Shown: positions 41,703 through 50,377 of the stretch, in pieces
Layout of the letters: the number at the start of each line of letters is the position of its first letter
Numbering within the stretch: the first letter of the stretch is position 1
NCBI RefSeq assembly: GCF_042219855.1
Contig: NZ_JBHJHP010000007.1
Span: 1 to 64,000, forward strand
Origin: JBHJHP01 sp042219855
GTDB taxonomy: Bacteria > Bacteroidota > Bacteroidia > Bacteroidales > UBA5342
Direction: 5' to 3'
DNA: 64,000 nucleotides
Translations under genes and position numbers: made by a program
The notes under the pieces: model-generated
What the model saw: only the letters and a program-made list of their open reading frames with translations
Told to the model about the DNA's origin: nothing
The model's database searches: none

Positions 41703-42848
41703 TTACATGGCATTTTGATAAATCTTTATAATATCATCCCTGTTTAGGGTTTTAATATTATTTTTCAACAGTCGCTGAACCTTAATCGCTCCATCAGCCA
41801 TTATTTCAATATCTGATGGTTTGATATTAATTTCTGATAATCCGGATGGGAGATTACATGTTTCTATGATTTCCCTTATCCTCCCGATAGCTGCATCTGC
41901 CTGTTTTTCGAGAGAACCATGATTATAAATTCCCATTGCAATAGCGATGTGTGCTAATCTGTCGTCGCCTTCGGGTCTGTTATATTCTAACACATAAGAC
42001 AATAATAATGCATTTGACAATCCATGAGTTACCTTGTATTGACTCCCCAACGGATAGGCTAATGCATGAACAGCCGCAGTATTTACAGGTCCCAGACACA
42101 ATCCACCATACATACTTCCCAAAGCAACCGCAGTTCTGGCCTCCAGGTTTTCACCATTGCGACAGGCCTCCTCCAGATTTTTACTGATCAACTTTATGCC
42201 TTCCAAAGCCCAAACATCGACAACAGGGTGCGCATATCTGTTCATGTAGGCTTCTATGCAATGTGTCAAGGCATCAATTCCTGTTGCAGCTGTAACGAGA
42301 GACGGGACACCAACTGTTAAGGCTGGATCAACATAGGCCGCGTCAGGCACTAAAAAGGGACTGATAACACCTTTTTTCCCTCCATCACTTTCATCCAGAA
42401 AAATGGCGTTGGGTGATACTTCACTTCCTGTCCCACTGGTCGTTGGCAAACATGCCAGATAAGTCTTTCGTTCTTTCAATAAACCAATCCCCACAACCGA
42501 TGTCACATCCTGATCATTTTTCAGCATTGCGGCAAGGAATTTAGCTACATCCAATACACTTCCCCCACCAATCCCGGCAACACTATCTGCCCCAAAGCGT
42601 CTGGCATCTTCCAACACGTTAAGAAAGTCATTAAAAGTAGGTTCACCTTCTATCTCTGTATTAATCCTAACATCCACCCCATTCTTCCCAAACGCTGTTG
42701 TAACAGCTTCCAAACCGGAAAGAACCGGAGTAATAGTCAACAGATATAGCCTCTTTAATCCCAGGGACAGGAAATCTTCAGAAAATTGCGTTAAGGCACC
42801 ATCTCCAAAAACGACACGCGGGGGTTGTTGAATTATTATTTTATCCAT
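41703..42848 (-). CDS. iron-containing alcohol dehydrogenase (candidate uronate/aldehyde reductase)
   Basis: The ATG of MDKIIIQQPP is chosen; an upstream ATG would add a non-family leader. The 381-residue product has the dinucleotide motif GGGSVLDVAKFLA, TTSGTGSEVSP, and the iron ligands in ATGIDALTHCIEAY, NTAAVHALAYPLG and THGLSN. Group III alcohol dehydrogenases reduce small aldehydes. As first gene of the aldolase-PdxA2-kinase operon (3 bases before the aldolase) it may reduce the four-carbon aldehyde acid made by the aldolase to threonate. The main alternative is lactaldehyde reductase (FucO-like) for rhamnose and fucose breakdown. A LacI-type operator lies about 126 bases upstream. Confidence 0.85.
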   Translation of the reverse strand: MDKIIIQQPPRVVFGDGALTQFSEDFLSLGLKRLYLLTITPVLSGLEAVTTAFGKNGVDVRINTEIEGEPTFNDFLNVLEDARRFGADSVAGIGGGSVLDVAKFLAAMLKNDQDVTSVVGIGLLKERKTYLACLPTTSGTGSEVSPNAIFLDESDGGKKGVISPFLVPDAAYVDPALTVGVPSLVTAATGIDALTHCIEAYMNRYAHPVVDVWALEGIKLISKNLEEACRNGENLEARTAVALGSMYGGLCLGPVNTAAVHALAYPLGSQYKVTHGLSNALLLSYVLEYNRPEGDDRLAHIAIAMGIYNHGSLEKQADAAIGRIREIIETCNLPSGLSEINIKPSDIEIMADGAIKVQRLLKNNIKTLNRDDIIKIYQNAM

Positions 42849-42973
42849 TCTTTTAAATATCAATTTTGAGCAGAATGTTTTCAGAAAGCATAACCCAGCC
42901 CACACCGTCGACATCTGAACACAAAAACACCCTGATATAACTTACATATTCCACAGTACTAAAAGGCTAAATA

Positions 42974-42987
42974 TGTAAACGTTTACA
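42974..42987. promoter_or_regulatory. LacI-type operator, perfect palindrome
   Basis: TGTAAACGTTTACA is a perfect 14-base palindrome with the central AACGTT typical of LacI/CcpA-family operators. It lies upstream of the iron alcohol dehydrogenase operon. The probable binder is the LacI protein at 49179-50174. Confidence 0.75.
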
Positions 42988-43321
42988 GCGCAATTTATGC
43001 CTTTTTTTGATTTTATGCAAATTCATATCTGTTCAATCGGAATCATTCAAACTACATCTGCCTGTATTACTGCACTTTAAATTCGTTACTTACATGTTAA
43101 TTTATAATGATTTCCTCAGATTATCAGGCAAGCATTTAAAAACTTTCAATTTAGCTGTTAATCTCATTCACGAAGGGCGGAACACTCAGCCTGTATTACA
43201 AATAATACGAACAACATAACCCTAAAAAGGATTCTACTTATTTTTGAATTGAGCAGAAAATAAAAAGCCTGACCTAAGACCAAATAATTTTTATTTTTAA
43301 ACAGCAAAAAACCAATAATTT

Positions 43322-43337
43322 ATGTAATCGTTTTCAT
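43322..43337. promoter_or_regulatory. LacI-type operator-like site
   Basis: ATGTAATCGTTTTCAT has the same core as the site at 19738-19753 with one arm mismatch, and lies 186 bases before the GH28 ATG and 117 bases upstream of its -33 element. The position suits upstream binding or looping to the site at 42974. Confidence 0.6.
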
Positions 43338-43453
43338 TGTTTTTACCCGAATAAATTTTATATTTGCTGATGCCGGTTTTATTCAGGCTTAAGGAACTAT
43401 TTTAATATCGTTTAATCCCCGTATGGATTAAAAAATTCCCCCGGTTAAAAGTC

Positions 43454-43484
43454 TTTGTTTCTTTTTCATCAATTGTTAAATTTG
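43454..43484 (+). promoter_or_regulatory. Bacteroidota-type promoter of the GH28-GH105-GH95 operon
   Basis: TTTG at 43454-43457 and TAAATTTG at 43477-43484 are separated by exactly 19 bases, matching TTTG-N19-TAnnTTTG. The start of transcription would fall near 43491, giving a 30-base leader before the ATG at 43523. Confidence 0.7.
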
Positions 43485-43522
43485 GGAATCATTCGAATGT
43501 AAGAAAATACAAAACAATTATT

Positions 43523-45100
43523 ATGAACAAGACCATGCATCATACACCTATCAGGACATATATAATCCTGATTGCTATTCTGTTTTTCGGCAGTACTATG
43601 TTAGCTGCGAATGGATTCTATGACGTAACATCTTTCGGCGCAGTCAGTGACGGACAAACCAAAGCAACAAAAGCCATTGCAAAGGCTATTGGCAGTGCTT
43701 CTGAGAAAGGTGGCGGAACCATCTTCTTTCCGGCCGGAAAGTATCTTACAGGTCCCATTGTATTAAAGAGTAACATCACAATTTTTCTGGATGCCGGTGC
43801 TGTTTTAACCTTTTCTGACGACTTCGATGATTATCTGCCTATGGTTCAGTCCAGATGGGAAGGAACGGATGTGATGAATTTTTCACCCCTGTTTTACGCA
43901 TTTCGGGATTCCAATATAACCATAACCGGAAGAGGAAGAATTGACGGACAGGGTAAAAAGTGGTGGGACTATCACCATTGGCTCTACTCACAGCCAAAAG
44001 ATTTTAAATCCAAATGGCAGAAAGAATTTGCGAAGCAAAACAAAGCTATCATCTTACCGGACCAGCCCGGAATGGTTGAACGGGGATTTTTACGGCCTCC
44101 TTTTATTCAGCCTATGTATTGTAAAAATGTCAGAATTGAAGGTATTACCATAACCAATTCACCTTTCTGGACCATTAACCCTGAATTCTGCGAAAACGTA
44201 ACCGTTACAAATGTAACCATTAATAATCCCGAGTCGCCAAATACAGACGGGATTAATCCGGAGTCGTGCCGCTATGTTCACATCTCGAACTGCCATATTT
44301 CTGTTGGGGATGACTGCATTACCATAAAATCAGGAAAGGACGGGGCCGGACGCAACATGGCTGCTCCCTGTGAAAATATTACCATCGCCAACTGCACCAT
44401 GCTCAGAGGGCATGGTGGTGTGGTTATTGGCAGCGAAATGTCAGGCGACGTGAAAAAAGTAACGATTTCCAATTGTGTTTTTGAAGGTACGGATCGTGGA
44501 ATCCGGATTAAATCTACAAGGGGACGTGGCGGTGTAGTAGAGGATATTCGGGTGAGCAATATTATTATGAAAGATATCCGTAAAGAAGCTATTAAATTAA
44601 ATATGTTCTATTCCAAAACTGAGCCTGAACCGGTATCAGAACGAACGCCCGTTTTTAGGAATATTCATTTCAGCAATCTGACTGGCAATGCATATCAGGC
44701 CGGATTTCTTTTAGGGTTGGATGAAATGAAAATAAGTAATATTACGTTTAACGATATTCAACTGGATAGTAAGGTCGGCTTTACTTTGGAAGATGCATCG
44801 GATATTGAATTTCACAATGTAAAAATAGATACCCGTAAAGGATCTCCCATTTATGCCAAAGATTCAGAAAACCTCATAATTGAAGGCGTCAGAACTGACA
44901 CCCCTGAAATAGGCGTTGCTGTTATAGAACTGGTCAATGTTCAGAATGCATTTATTTACAATTGCTTCCAGACAAAAGAAACAGATCTGTTTCTGAAACT
45001 GGCAGGAGAGCATACAAAAGCAATTTATTCGGATCAAAACAACTTTGCGAATGTTAAAACTAAAATTATAAAAACTGATAACGTAAAACTTAATGATTAA
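43523..45100 (+). CDS. GH28 polygalacturonase-like enzyme
   Basis: The 525-residue product has a signal peptide (about 1-28, MLAANG) and a right-handed beta-helix starting YDVTSFGAVSDGQTKATKAI. The four GH28 active-site motifs are all present: NTDGI (about 239), GDDCITIKSG (about 262), RGHGGVVIGSE (about 295) and GIRIKS (about 328). GH28 enzymes hydrolyse alpha-1,4 bonds of galacturonan or the galacturonate ends of rhamnogalacturonan. It is the first gene of a plus-strand operon; its end overlaps the longest GH105 frame. With GH105 downstream it suggests backbone or exo-acting removal of galacturonate. Regulation is probably through the LacI-type sites upstream. Confidence 0.92.
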   Translation: MNKTMHHTPIRTYIILIAILFFGSTMLAANGFYDVTSFGAVSDGQTKATKAIAKAIGSASEKGGGTIFFPAGKYLTGPIVLKSNITIFLDAGAVLTFSDDFDDYLPMVQSRWEGTDVMNFSPLFYAFRDSNITITGRGRIDGQGKKWWDYHHWLYSQPKDFKSKWQKEFAKQNKAIILPDQPGMVERGFLRPPFIQPMYCKNVRIEGITITNSPFWTINPEFCENVTVTNVTINNPESPNTDGINPESCRYVHISNCHISVGDDCITIKSGKDGAGRNMAAPCENITIANCTMLRGHGGVVIGSEMSGDVKKVTISNCVFEGTDRGIRIKSTRGRGGVVEDIRVSNIIMKDIRKEAIKLNMFYSKTEPEPVSERTPVFRNIHFSNLTGNAYQAGFLLGLDEMKISNITFNDIQLDSKVGFTLEDASDIEFHNVKIDTRKGSPIYAKDSENLIIEGVRTDTPEIGVAVIELVNVQNAFIYNCFQTKETDLFLKLAGEHTKAIYSDQNNFANVKTKIIKTDNVKLND

Positions 45101-45116
45101 AACAAAAAATTTTGTT

Positions 45117-46286
45117 ATGAAGCAAACACTGCTTTTCGCCCTTTTAGTGTTGCTTTTTGGATGTAATACACCAAAGAAAAACGCAGATGATATTAAGTGG
45201 AGTCAGAAAATGGCTGACGCCGTAATGGAACGGAACGACACACTTGGATTGTATAACGGGAGAACCCGCATGGGATGGTCCTATGATGTGGCTTTGCTGG
45301 GAATGGCCATTGATAAACTGGGAAATATTGATCCTAAATATTCCGCATATATGGCAGATTATATGGATGCTATGGTGGAAGATGACGGAACCGTAAAACG
45401 GTACGAAATGGATAAATACAATATTGACCTGATAAACCCTGCCCGTAATCTTCTGATTCTGTATGAACGGGACAGCACACCAAAATACAAAAAGGCTTTG
45501 CCTCAGTTCATCGAACAGATGGAAAACCACCCAAAAACGAAATCGGGTGGATTCTGGCATAAAAAACGGTATCCCTGGCAGATCTGGCTGGATGGCGTTT
45601 ATATGGGAATGCCTTTCCTTACTGAATACGCAAGGGATTTTGATGATCCAAGATGGTTTGATGTGGCTGCACACGAAATTATACTGGCTCATGAAAAAAC
45701 GGTTGATCCGAAAACCGGTTTACTCTATCATGCCTGGGACGAGAGTCGGGAACAAAAATGGGCAGATCCTGAAACCGGCCATTCTCCTCATTTCTGGAGC
45801 CGCGCCATGGGCTGGTACATGATGGCTATAGTGGATGTGCTGGACTACCTTCCTCAGGATCATCCAAAAAGAGATTCAATCATCACCATCCTACAGGAAA
45901 CAGCAGATGCCCTTGTTAAAGTACGTGATCCTGAAAGTGGTGTCTGGTGGCAGGTGCTGGATCAGGGCAACAGGCAAGGTAATTACCTGGAAGGATCAGG
46001 TACAGCCATGTACATTTATGCCTTTGCCAAAGGAACAAATAAAGGCTACCTGGACAAAAAATACCATGATATCGCAAATGATGCTTTCGATGACATGGTA
46101 AAGACCTTTATAATTACCGATGATGACGGACTGATAAGCATGGTGAATATATGTGGCAGTTGCGGTTTGGGAGGAAATCCGTATCGTGATGGCAGCTATG
46201 AATACTACACAACAGAAACGATTGTTAAAAATGACTGCAAAGGTGTAGGGCCATTTATTCTTGCCGCTGTTGAGCTGAATCGCTAA
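45117..46286 (+). CDS. GH105/GH88 unsaturated rhamnogalacturonyl hydrolase-like lipoprotein
   Basis: The ATG of MKQTLLF is used; an upstream in-frame ATG at 45093 lies inside the GH28 frame. The 389-residue product has a lipoprotein signal (LFGC, Cys16). It has the (alpha/alpha)6 fold of GH105: WSYDVALLGMAID, the catalytic Asp in WQIWLDGVYMGMPFL, FWSRAMGWYMMAIVDVLDYLP and GSGTAMYIYAFAKG. GH105 removes the unsaturated 4,5-galacturonyl residue left by pectin lyases, or hydrates it. A lyase is not in this window apart from the possible beta-helix protein at 33757-36909. The gene follows GH28 by 16 bases and precedes GH95 by 10. Confidence 0.9.
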   Translation: MKQTLLFALLVLLFGCNTPKKNADDIKWSQKMADAVMERNDTLGLYNGRTRMGWSYDVALLGMAIDKLGNIDPKYSAYMADYMDAMVEDDGTVKRYEMDKYNIDLINPARNLLILYERDSTPKYKKALPQFIEQMENHPKTKSGGFWHKKRYPWQIWLDGVYMGMPFLTEYARDFDDPRWFDVAAHEIILAHEKTVDPKTGLLYHAWDESREQKWADPETGHSPHFWSRAMGWYMMAIVDVLDYLPQDHPKRDSIITILQETADALVKVRDPESGVWWQVLDQGNRQGNYLEGSGTAMYIYAFAKGTNKGYLDKKYHDIANDAFDDMVKTFIITDDDGLISMVNICGSCGLGGNPYRDGSYEYYTTETIVKNDCKGVGPFILAAVELNR

Positions 46287-46296
46287 TACATAGGTT

Positions 46297-49131
46297 ATGA
46301 AGCGCTATTATATTTCCTATTCTGTTATTCTCATATTAATCGTTATGTTACAGGCCTGCAACTCAGGGACGGCACCGGATACGATTAAACTGTGGTACAA
46401 TAAACCTGCCGTAATATGGGAGGAAGCACTCCCGATCGGTAACGGCCGCTTAGGTGCTATGGTTTACGGCATACCTGAAACTGAACACCTACAGTTTAAT
46501 GAGGAAACATTATGGGATTGCGCTCCAAGACAGTATTACAGGGAGAATGCTTATAAATATCTGAATGACATCCGACAATTACTTTTTGAAGGTAAACAGG
46601 CTGAAGCGGAAACCCTGGCCGGCAAAACATTCATGGGTAGAATGGCTTATGAGGAAGAATTTCCTGTAAAGAAAAAAATATGGGCCGACAGCCTGCTTAA
46701 ACTTAAAAAAGTAAAAGCGGCAATAACACCTGATTTTAATGACCAGAGCTGGCCAGTCATGTTTATCGAATACAAAAGCGTCTGGGAGAGAAAGGGGCTT
46801 CCTGATATGAACGGAGCTGTACTTTTTCGTAAAACGGTGAATATTCCGGCATCATGGAAAGGAAAGGATGTTATCATAAACCTGGGTCATGTAAAAGATC
46901 AGGATTATACCTGGATAAACGGTGAACTGGTCGGAACGACTGATGAATACAATACCAACCGCACGTACACCATTCCGGGCCGGCTGGTTCATCCCGGAAA
47001 AAATGTAATAGCGGTTCTCATTAACAACTATGTATCAACAGGAGGTTTTAATGCCGTAAGAAACAGACCCAAAAAAATGTATCTTTTACCTAAAAGTGCA
47101 AAGGAAGATTATATTTTTATTGAAGGCGACTGGAAATACAGGGTTATCGACACAAAGCCACCTTTCTATCCACAATATGAAGCCGATTATCAGCCTTTTG
47201 GTGATGTAATGATCACATTCCCGGGACATGAAAATTATTCCGGATTCAACCGCTACCTCGATCTGAACAATGCATTGACCGGAGTTTCATATACTGTTGA
47301 TAATGTAAAATATAAACGCGAATATCTGGCCAGCCACCCTGACGACGTGATTGGCATGAGGTTCAGTGCGGATAAAAAGGGGATGATCAGCTTTAACGCC
47401 ACTTTTAGCACACCGCATGAAATTCGCAGGATATACAACGTCAATGACAATACACTTGGTCTGGATCTTAAAGTGGAAGATGGTGACATGAAAGGAACAG
47501 CTTATTTACAGGTCTCAACTTCCGGTGGTCAGGCTCTTGTCAGTGATAGTGGAATTGTGGTTGAAAATGCTGACGAAGCAGTATTGAAATTGGTAGCTGC
47601 AACAAACTATATAACGTATAACGACATTTCCGCTGATCCGATTGCATCATGTAATGCTTATCTGAATTCTGTTTCTGACAAGGATTATGAAACCATCAGA
47701 ACATCTCATCTGAAAGACTTTAAACCACTCTTTGACCGGTTTTCCATCAATCTTGGTGGTGAGGAAAAAAGACTAATGCCAACGGATGAACGCATCATTA
47801 TGGTTAAAAACGAACCCGACGATGACCTTGCTGCCACCTATGTACAATATGCCCGGTACCTGATGTTATCTTCAGGAAGGGAAGGAACCAATCCACCAAA
47901 TCTGCAGGGCATCTGGAATGACAAGATGTATCCGGCATGGGGCAGCAAATATACGACGAACATCAATTGCGAAATGAATTTCTGGCCTACAGAGCCGCTC
48001 AACATAGCAGAGTGCCATAACTCACTGTTTAAGCTGATTAATGAGGTTGCCGTTAAAGGCAGCAAAACAGCCGAACATCACTATGGCGCAGGAGGATGGG
48101 TTTTGCATCATAACACAGATCAATGGCGGGGAACAGCACCGATCAATAATCCCAACCACGGCATCTGGGTGACCGGTGGCGCATGGCTGTGCCATCATCT
48201 GTGGGAACATTACAGATACGCACAGGACACTGTATTTCTACGCGAGGAAGCCTGGCCACTTATAAAAAGCGCGTCACAGTTTTTTGTGGATTTTCTGATT
48301 AATGATCCGAAATCCGGATACCTTATCAGCACACCTTCCAACTCGCCTGAACATGGAGGTCTGGTGGCCGGGCCGACTATGGATCATGAAATTATTCGCT
48401 CCCTCTTTAAAATTGCCATTCAGTGTACTGATATTCTTGATACGGATCATGATTTTGCGCAAGTTCTTCAGGATAGGCTGATCCGTATTTATCCATATAA
48501 AATCGGAAAGTATGGTCAGTTGCAGGAATGGATGGAAGATATAGATGACACTAGCGACCATCACCGCCATGTTTCACATCTGTGGGGCGTATATCCCGGC
48601 AAAGAGTTTACGATGGATGAGACTCCGGAACTTATGGAAGCTGCCAAACAATCTCTTATCTACCGCGGTGATGACGGAACAGGCTGGAGCCTGGCCTGGA
48701 AAATAAACTTCTGGGCACGGTTTATGGATGGCGAACATGCCTACAAAATGATCCAAATGTTACTGAGTTCAGCTACTGATCCGGAAAGGGAATCTTCCGG
48801 TGGTTCGTATCCAAACCTTTTTGATGCACATCCACCCTTTCAGATTGACGGCAACTTTGGTGGTGCTGCAGGCATCGTGGAAATGCTGATGCAGAGTCAC
48901 CAGGGCTATATTCAGGTCTTACCTGCACTGCCTGCAGAATGGAAACATGGTGACATCAACGGACTACGGGCACGTGATGGTTTTCTGCTCAATATTTCAT
49001 GGCATAATGGTACCCTGGATCATGTTGAAGTGACATCCACAGCAGGTAAAACCCTGCGAATTAAATACGGGAGTAAGCTGATTGAACAGGAAACTGAAAA
49101 AGGTAAAATGTATTGGTTTGATGCGTGGTAA
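46297..49131 (+). CDS. GH95 alpha-L-fucosidase/alpha-L-galactosidase with an inserted domain, lipoprotein
   Basis: The 944-residue product has a lipoprotein signal (LQAC, Cys21). It opens with LWYNKPAVIWEEALPIGNGRLGAMVYG, the GH95 N-terminal domain, but residues about 112-297 insert a GH2-like jelly-roll (FNDQSWPVMFIEYKSVWERKG, LFRKTVNIPASWKGKDVIINLG) before the GH95 fold resumes at YQPFGDVMITF. The active-site regions NLQGIWNDKMYPAWGSKYTTNINCEMNFWP, STPSNSPEHGG and QIDGNFGGAAGIVEM are intact. GH95 members release alpha-1,2-fucose or alpha-L-galactose. RG-II has terminal L-galactose on chain A, cut by a GH95 in Bacteroides, so that is a natural target here. The gene ends the plus-strand operon. 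Confidence 0.88.
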   Translation: MKRYYISYSVILILIVMLQACNSGTAPDTIKLWYNKPAVIWEEALPIGNGRLGAMVYGIPETEHLQFNEETLWDCAPRQYYRENAYKYLNDIRQLLFEGKQAEAETLAGKTFMGRMAYEEEFPVKKKIWADSLLKLKKVKAAITPDFNDQSWPVMFIEYKSVWERKGLPDMNGAVLFRKTVNIPASWKGKDVIINLGHVKDQDYTWINGELVGTTDEYNTNRTYTIPGRLVHPGKNVIAVLINNYVSTGGFNAVRNRPKKMYLLPKSAKEDYIFIEGDWKYRVIDTKPPFYPQYEADYQPFGDVMITFPGHENYSGFNRYLDLNNALTGVSYTVDNVKYKREYLASHPDDVIGMRFSADKKGMISFNATFSTPHEIRRIYNVNDNTLGLDLKVEDGDMKGTAYLQVSTSGGQALVSDSGIVVENADEAVLKLVAATNYITYNDISADPIASCNAYLNSVSDKDYETIRTSHLKDFKPLFDRFSINLGGEEKRLMPTDERIIMVKNEPDDDLAATYVQYARYLMLSSGREGTNPPNLQGIWNDKMYPAWGSKYTTNINCEMNFWPTEPLNIAECHNSLFKLINEVAVKGSKTAEHHYGAGGWVLHHNTDQWRGTAPINNPNHGIWVTGGAWLCHHLWEHYRYAQDTVFLREEAWPLIKSASQFFVDFLINDPKSGYLISTPSNSPEHGGLVAGPTMDHEIIRSLFKIAIQCTDILDTDHDFAQVLQDRLIRIYPYKIGKYGQLQEWMEDIDDTSDHHRHVSHLWGVYPGKEFTMDETPELMEAAKQSLIYRGDDGTGWSLAWKINFWARFMDGEHAYKMIQMLLSSATDPERESSGGSYPNLFDAHPPFQIDGNFGGAAGIVEMLMQSHQGYIQVLPALPAEWKHGDINGLRARDGFLLNISWHNGTLDHVEVTSTAGKTLRIKYGSKLIEQETEKGKMYWFDAW

Positions 49132-49178
49132 AGACAACACTTAAGTTAATCCGTGTCATAAACCAATTAAAGTACCAC

Positions 49179-50174
49179 CTAACACGAACTCCTGATCATG
49201 AGTTGTGTATTCAGGATCATCTGTATGGTAGGGCGTTTGGGATCTTTAATACGCTGAATCAACAACTCCCCGCACCGTCTTCCGATTTCATAGGCTGGCT
49301 GGTAGACAGCCGTTAGAGGAGGATTCAGTGATATGGACCAGTACATGTCGTCAAATCCGATAATGGCAACATCCTCCGGAACTTTTAGTCCTCTTTTATG
49401 AATGGTTTCAAGTGCCCCAAGTGTAATCAGGTTATTGCCTGTAAATATGGCATCCGGAGGATTTGGCAAACTCATGAGTTCTTCGCATAACAAAACACCA
49501 CTGTCATGTTTGGAGTCCCCTCTTCTTATAAGATCCGGATCGAATGCTATATCGTTGTCTGCCAAAGCTTCACGATAACCTTTGTCCCGAAGTTGTGTTG
49601 AAGGTAACTGGGCCAGGCCTGAAATATGAGCAATGCGCCTGTAACCTGATTTTGCCAGGTGATCTACTGCTTTATAGGCACCATCCCTGTTGTTAACCAA
49701 AACCACGTCCACATCCACACCCTGCAAGCCACGGTCGAAACAAACAATAGGCAGACCCTCTTTCACCAGATTAATCACTTTGGCATCATTTTCATGTGCC
49801 GGAGCGGCAATTAATCCATCCACAGATTCTGATTGTAATATGTCCAGATAAAGCTTCTCCTTTTTCTCATCCTGCTGAAAATTACACATGATTAAAGCAT
49901 AGTTATTTTCATACGTTACATCCTCGATGCCCCGTAATACATCAACGTAAAACGGGTTTTGTATATCGGGAATAAGCACGCCGATAAGATTACTGGAAAC
50001 GCTTTTTGAACGCAATCGTTTGGCCACCCTGCTGGGTTGATACCTGAGATCCTTAATGGCCTTATGTACCTTTGCTCTAGTTACTTCATTCACATTGGTA
50101 CCGTTGTTGATTACACGTGATACAGTTGCAATGGATACACCTGCTCTTTTGGCAACATCACTCAGACTGGACAT
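49179..50174 (-). CDS. LacI-family transcriptional regulator
   Basis: The 331-residue protein has a full LacI helix-turn-helix (SLSDVAKRAGVSIATVSRVINNG, residues about 3-25, with the hinge motif VAKRLRSKSVSSNLIGVL) and a periplasmic-binding-type sensor domain (IFTGNNLITLGALETIHKRGLKVPEDVAIIGFDD). The gene is convergent with GH95 and divergent from nothing close. A site at 50290-50303 upstream of its own start matches the sites before the sugar-acid, GH28, alpha-glucuronidase-like and CotH genes. It is the natural candidate repressor or activator of this regulon. The ligand is probably a pectin-derived sugar or sugar acid. LacI control instead of HTCS or ECF-sigma control is unusual for a Bacteroidota pectin locus. 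Confidence 0.92.
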   Translation of the reverse strand: MSSLSDVAKRAGVSIATVSRVINNGTNVNEVTRAKVHKAIKDLRYQPSRVAKRLRSKSVSSNLIGVLIPDIQNPFYVDVLRGIEDVTYENNYALIMCNFQQDEKKEKLYLDILQSESVDGLIAAPAHENDAKVINLVKEGLPIVCFDRGLQGVDVDVVLVNNRDGAYKAVDHLAKSGYRRIAHISGLAQLPSTQLRDKGYREALADNDIAFDPDLIRRGDSKHDSGVLLCEELMSLPNPPDAIFTGNNLITLGALETIHKRGLKVPEDVAIIGFDDMYWSISLNPPLTAVYQPAYEIGRRCGELLIQRIKDPKRPTIQMILNTQLMIRSSC

Positions 50175-50289
50175 AAAACGAGTTTAAAATTTTTCCAAAA
50201 ATAAAGCTTAGACTATAATCATTTATGAAAATAGTGCACTTTTTTACATTAAAATTAATAGTAATCAACACTTAATTGCAATCAACAAA

Positions 50290-50303
50290 TGTAAACGATT
50301 TCA
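50290..50303. promoter_or_regulatory. LacI-type operator-like site upstream of the lacI-family gene
   Basis: TGTAAACGATTTCA is an imperfect palindrome of the same family as TGTAAACGTTTACA, 116 bases upstream of the LacI start. On the minus strand TACATTTG (50293-50286) overlaps it and matches TAnnTTTG. Autoregulation is likely. Confidence 0.55.
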
Positions 50304-50377
50304 ATATAAATGCATGATGAATCCGGATAAAAATCCATTTTTTAATGAAAAAATAATATGGTCTAAGTATTAAATGA

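Larger units (their letters stand above)
42849..43522. other. divergent regulatory region between the dehydrogenase and GH28 operons
   Basis: This 674-base gap separates the minus-strand sugar-acid operon from the plus-strand pectinase operon. It contains two LacI-type operator-like sites (42974-42987 and 43322-43337), a strong promoter match for GH28 (43454-43484) and otherwise AT-rich sequence. One small open frame (43007-43219) has no protein character and no signal. The two operons are probably controlled together from here. Confidence 0.65.

Noticed and set aside
14461..42848. A single 28-kb operon
   Set aside because: A -7 element before 33757-36909, an operator and -7 element before 16994-19705, the gap with a hairpin at 28051-28321 and the repeats at 16783-16957 suggest several transcription units under common control.
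43007..43219. 70-codon open frame in the divergent regulatory region
   Set aside because: AT-rich composition, no recognisable domain or signal, and location between operators make chance the better explanation.
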